Shown here in pieces: positions 5,681 through 8,525 of a DNA stretch of 8,525 bases. Numbering within the stretch: position 1 is the stretch's first letter; every line of letters starts with the position of its first letter. The stretch covers positions 1-8,525 of the forward strand of contig CAKTJA010000052.1 in NCBI GenBank assembly GCA_934567115.1. The letters are read 5' to 3'. The stretch is from an uncultured Oscillospiraceae bacterium. GTDB lineage: Bacteria > Bacillota > Clostridia > Oscillospirales > Oscillospiraceae. The position numbers and the translations under genes were made by a program. The notes beneath the pieces were generated by a model. It was not told where the DNA came from, did no database searches, and was given only the letters and a program-made list of their open reading frames with translations.

Positions 5681-6942
5681 AAAGAAGGATCACAGCCCTG
5701 CTTCTGGCGCTTGCAATGCTTGTGCTGGGGGCCGTCGGCGCGCTGGCGGACGACGAGGAAGCGTCAGCCGCCGCACAGACCGCGCCGCCCGACGCTACGG
5801 GAACGCTGAGTTTTGAAAATCTCGGCGCGAGAATGCTCACGGGAAGTCAGACCCTGCTTGCGCTGGAGGAAAGCATCTCCGCCATCGGCAGCATCAACTA
5901 TGACGAGCTGGAGGAAGAGCTTCGCCTCTCGATCAACCAGCTTTCAGAGCTGCAATGGTCCATGCAGAGCATGGCGCTCCCGTCCACCGGAAACGACATG
6001 ATCGACGCGGCGCTGGGCGGAATGGCGTCCATGATGGGGCAGTCCGCCGCAGCGTCGCTCAGCCAGCAGTACAACGCCTGCCGCAGCACGTTCGACGCGA
6101 TCCGCAACGGCAAGCTGCAAAAGGACAACGGCGATCTGATCCGGCAGCTGAAAAACTCCGAAAACACCATCTTGATGATGGGCGACACCATGTACATAAC
6201 GCTGCTCGGGCTGGAGGAGACCTCCGCCGCGCTCGACCGGCAGTCCGCCGCGCTGGAGCGCACGCTCTCCGAGCTTGAGCTTCGCTATCGGCTCGGTCAG
6301 ATCAGCGCGCTGACGCTTGAACAGGCAAAGGCCGGCAGAGCGACGATCGAGAGCGGGAAGGCGTCGCTCGACGCAAGCATCGCCGCGCTCCGCCGTCAGC
6401 TCAACTCCATGGTCGGCGAGGAGCTGACCGCCGCGACGAAGCTCAACGCGCTCCCCACCGTGACCGCCGAGCAGCTCGCGGCGCTGGACGTTGAGAAGGA
6501 CCTTGAGCGCGCAAAGGCCGCAAGCTACTCGCTCTATGCCGCGGGGCTGACGCTCAAGGACGCGGACGAGGCGTACTCCGACAGTCTCCGCTACGACCGG
6601 GATTACAAGCAGCCTCAGGCGGAGCACACATGGAAGGCGGCGCAGCACACCTACAACGCGACGGTCCAGAGCTTCGAGCTGTCCTTCCGCTCGCTGTTCG
6701 ACAGCATCGGGAGCTACGCCAAGACGCTGGAGGCCGCGAAGGTCACGCTCGAGTGCGAGCGCGCCGACCTTAAGACGGCGCAGCTCAAATACGAGCAGGG
6801 CACGATCTCCGAACACAGTCTGCGCACGGCGGAGGATGAGCTTCGCACGGCACAGGACGCGGTCTCGGGCGCCGAGCGCGACCTGTTCACCGCTTACAAC
6901 AACTATCAGTGGGCCGTCCAATACGGTCTGCTCAACAGTTGA
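5677..6942 (+). CDS. TolC-family (outer-membrane-efflux-like) secreted coiled-coil protein
   Basis: This 421-residue protein has a signal peptide (MKRRITALLLALAMLVLGAV, cleavage predicted after ALA at residue 24) and no lipobox cysteine. The mature part is mostly long amphipathic helix. It shows the internal duplication typical of TolC. The motif RYRLGQISALTLEQA (about 203-217) recurs as KYEQGTISEHSLRTA (about 371-385), each preceded by a charged coiled coil and followed by an Ala/Glu/Arg-rich helix. The second copy ends in the family-like FTAYNNYQWAVQYG. The segments where TolC places its transmembrane beta-strands (about 95-132 and 300-325) show no clear alternating strands. ATG 5677 is chosen because it overlaps the tetR stop and has GGGAGGA upstream. 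It probably extends the adaptor/pump complex; whether it forms a pore is doubtful. Confidence 0.82.
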   Translation: MKRRITALLLALAMLVLGAVGALADDEEASAAAQTAPPDATGTLSFENLGARMLTGSQTLLALEESISAIGSINYDELEEELRLSINQLSELQWSMQSMALPSTGNDMIDAALGGMASMMGQSAAASLSQQYNACRSTFDAIRNGKLQKDNGDLIRQLKNSENTILMMGDTMYITLLGLEETSAALDRQSAALERTLSELELRYRLGQISALTLEQAKAGRATIESGKASLDASIAALRRQLNSMVGEELTAATKLNALPTVTAEQLAALDVEKDLERAKAASYSLYAAGLTLKDADEAYSDSLRYDRDYKQPQAEHTWKAAQHTYNATVQSFELSFRSLFDSIGSYAKTLEAAKVTLECERADLKTAQLKYEQGTISEHSLRTAEDELRTAQDAVSGAERDLFTAYNNYQWAVQYGLLNS

Positions 6943-6956
6943 GGAGGGCTGCATTG

Positions 6957-8111
6957 ATGAAAAAAAGACTGATGCTTCTTGCACTCGCGCTTGCGCTGGG
7001 TCTTGCCGGGTGCGCACAGAAGGGCACGGAGGAACCTGAGCCGTCCGCGCCCGCCGGAGTCGCCGTGCAGGTGGAATCGGCGGCGGCGCAGGACATCGCA
7101 ACGGAAAACAAGGTATCCGGTCAGGTGAGCGCTGGGAGCGAAACGAGCGTCTACGTCACCACGACCGCCAAATGCACCGCCGTTTTCGTCGAAGCGGGCG
7201 ACAGCGTGCGCGCGGGCGACGTTATCTGCGCGCTTGACATGGAGGGCGCGCTTGCGCAGTACCGCGCGGCGGAGATCGGCTACACGAGCGCGGCGGCAAG
7301 CTACAACAGCCAGAAGGACGTGCTCGACCGGCAGGTCGCGCTGTATGAGAAAACATGGAACGACACCAAGGCGCTTCTGGAGATCGGCGCGGCCTCTCAG
7401 TTGGAGGTGGACAGCGCGGAGCTTCAGTACCTCTCCTCCGCCGCGCAGCGCGACTCCACGCTCGCCCAGCTCGAGGCCGGCATGCAGAACGCGAAATCCG
7501 GCTATGAGCAGCTTGCGCTCGCAATGGAGAACATCGACGGTCAGGGCAACGTGATCGCGCCGACGGACGGCGTGCTCGCTTCGCTCGGCGTCAGCGAGGG
7601 GAGCATGGTCTCTCCCAGCGCCGCCGTCGCCGTCATCGACGGCGCGGAGCAGATGAAGGTCAGCGTCATGGTCTCGGAGGCGCTCGTCCCCAAGCTCTCC
7701 ATCGGCGACAGCGTGAGCGTCAGCGTCAGCGCCGCCGGGGCTGAATTTGACGGAACGATCCGCTCGGTGGAAAAAACGCCGAACCAGATGACGCGGCTCT
7801 ACACCGTGACCGTTTCGGTGCCCGCCGAGGTCAGCGGACTTCTCAGCGGAATGTTCGCCGACGTCACGTTCCATACCTCCGTATCCGAGGGCGCAGTCGT
7901 CGTGCCGAGCGAGGCGGTCCTCACCGACAGCGAGGGACAGTACGTCTTCGCCGTCGAGAACGGCAGCGCGAAGCGCGTCAATGTGGAAACCGGTCTGACG
8001 GGCAGCGGCATGACCGAGGTGACCGCCGGTCTGAGCGCCGGCACGCAGCTCGTCACGGTCGGCCAGCAGTATCTCTCCGACGGCGACCCCGTGCGCATCG
8101 TGGAGGGATAG
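6957..8111 (+). CDS. RND efflux periplasmic adaptor (HlyD/AcrA type), lipoprotein
   Basis: This 384-residue membrane-fusion protein links the RND pump to its outer partner. The signal sequence MKKRLMLLALALALGLAGC ends in a lipobox LAGC with cysteine 19, so it should be lipid-anchored on the outer face of the cytoplasmic membrane. The domains follow the AcrA order. The first lipoyl half is VFVEAGDSVRAGDVICALD (about 76-94), followed by a helical hairpin (about 97-195, rich in Ala, Gln and Glu). The second lipoyl half is NVIAPTDGVLASLGVSEGS (about 198-216). A beta-barrel follows (about 235-310, with GMFADVTF near 298-305), and then a C-terminal membrane-proximal domain (about 312-384). ATG 6957 follows AGGAGGG (6942-6948), which overlaps the stop of the TolC-like gene. 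An earlier in-frame start at 6909 would bury the signal peptide. Confidence 0.94.
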   Translation: MKKRLMLLALALALGLAGCAQKGTEEPEPSAPAGVAVQVESAAAQDIATENKVSGQVSAGSETSVYVTTTAKCTAVFVEAGDSVRAGDVICALDMEGALAQYRAAEIGYTSAAASYNSQKDVLDRQVALYEKTWNDTKALLEIGAASQLEVDSAELQYLSSAAQRDSTLAQLEAGMQNAKSGYEQLALAMENIDGQGNVIAPTDGVLASLGVSEGSMVSPSAAVAVIDGAEQMKVSVMVSEALVPKLSIGDSVSVSVSAAGAEFDGTIRSVEKTPNQMTRLYTVTVSVPAEVSGLLSGMFADVTFHTSVSEGAVVVPSEAVLTDSEGQYVFAVENGSAKRVNVETGLTGSGMTEVTAGLSAGTQLVTVGQQYLSDGDPVRIVEG

Positions 8112-8115
8112 CTCC

Positions 8116-8525
8116 ATGAACATTGCAAAATTCTGCATCAAGCATCGGGTGACCACGCTTCTGGCGGTCATCATGATCTCCGTGTTCGGCGTGATCTTCA
8201 CCACGCGGCTCCAGATGTCGCTGCTGCCGGATATGGAGGCTCCCATGGCGGTGGTGATGTGCTACTACAACGGCGCGACGCCCGGCGATATTGAGGAGCT
8301 GGTCAGCCGCCCGCTGGAGACCGCGATCATGTCCGTCCCCGGCGTGGAGAAGATCTCCTCCACCTCCGCCGACGGCGTGAGCACCGTCCAGATCACCTAT
8401 GTGGACGGCACCGACCTTGACATCGCCGCGACCAAGCTGCGTGAAAAGTTCGACATGCTCTCGCTTCCGGACGGTGCGATGGACCCGATCATCGTCAACA
8501 TGAATCTCAGCGACCTGATGCCCAC
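8116..8525 (+). CDS. RND efflux transporter, AcrB/HAE type (partial, N-terminus only)
   Basis: The first 136 codons of a pump that would normally exceed 1000 residues. It has a first transmembrane helix at about residues 12-31, then LPDMEAPMAVVMCYYNGATP, where AcrB-family proteins begin their porter domain (ISASYPGA in AcrB). Next come ELVSRPLETAIMSVPGVEKI and VSTVQITYVDGTDLDIA, which match the PN1 subdomain pattern of the family (GTVQITLTFESGTDADIA). By family it exchanges protons for export of drugs, bile salts or lipids from the membrane. GGAGGG at 8102-8107 lies 8 nt upstream and only 4 nt separate it from the adaptor gene, so they are cotranscribed. Bacillus also has one RND pump (SwrC/YerP), so RND in a monoderm is known. 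The window end cuts the gene; nothing suggests damage. Confidence 0.93.
   Translation, partial: MNIAKFCIKHRVTTLLAVIMISVFGVIFTTRLQMSLLPDMEAPMAVVMCYYNGATPGDIEELVSRPLETAIMSVPGVEKISSTSADGVSTVQITYVDGTDLDIAATKLREKFDMLSLPDGAMDPIIVNMNLSDLMP

Noticed and set aside
7711..7733. Short AGCGTC direct repeat in the adaptor gene
   Set aside because: It encodes an alternating Ser-Val beta-strand in the barrel domain and is explained by codon reuse, not by a separate element.
5944..8246. Long minus-strand frames across the TolC-like, adaptor and pump genes
   Set aside because: They oppose genes with signal peptides, lipobox and family motifs, and show only low-complexity Arg/Ala/Val-rich translations.

Overview
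This is a GC-rich bacterial window in which most genes are preceded by strong AGGAGG-type ribosome binding sites. The gene families are a YtrA-type GntR regulator with an ABC-2 exporter, an alanine/sodium symporter, and a TetR-controlled TolC-like/HlyD/RND cluster. Together with a TTG-started small gene, this suggests a high-GC clostridial Firmicute, probably of the Oscillospiraceae/Eubacteriales type. That placement is inferred from gene content and style; there is no rRNA or other taxonomic marker here.

Layout. (1) Positions 1-1223, minus strand: the N-terminal ~407 residues of an AGCS-family sodium:amino-acid symporter, cut by the window edge. (2) Positions 1224-1536: an AT-rich divergent intergenic region. 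It holds a weak candidate promoter for the symporter and a good extended -10 promoter for the plus-strand operon, followed by an inverted repeat (AACTGTA-N13-TACAGTT) in operator position. (3) Positions 1537-4804, plus strand: a compact operon of a 28-residue TTG-started hydrophobic peptide, a YtrA-subfamily GntR repressor, an ABC ATPase, and a 644-residue ABC-2-type permease with a ~260-residue ectodomain. It closes with a strong intrinsic terminator at 4832-4870. (4) Positions 4871-5047: a regulatory region with an isolated 16-bp palindrome beside a perfect TATAAT, then a fully consensus TTGACA-17-TATAAT promoter. Two tandem TGACA-N3-TGTCA palindromes follow that promoter. (5) Positions 5048-8525, plus strand: an operon of a TetR regulator, a secreted TolC-like coiled-coil protein, a lipoprotein HlyD/AcrA-type adaptor, and the N-terminus of an RND (AcrB-like) pump, cut by the window edge.

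How the parts work together. The first operon looks like a self-repressed, ligand-responsive ABC export or envelope-stress module in the mould of the Bacillus ytr operon. The second looks like a TetR-repressed tripartite efflux system. Its notable point is that the outer-membrane-channel homologue has the helical repeats of TolC but no recognisable beta-barrel segments. That would fit a monoderm cell, where the TolC-like part may be a periplasm-free extension or scaffold of the pump rather than a pore. Coding is dense: genes overlap by 4 or 26 nt, or are separated by only 4-14 nt, and several stop codons lie inside or right beside the next gene's ribosome binding site.
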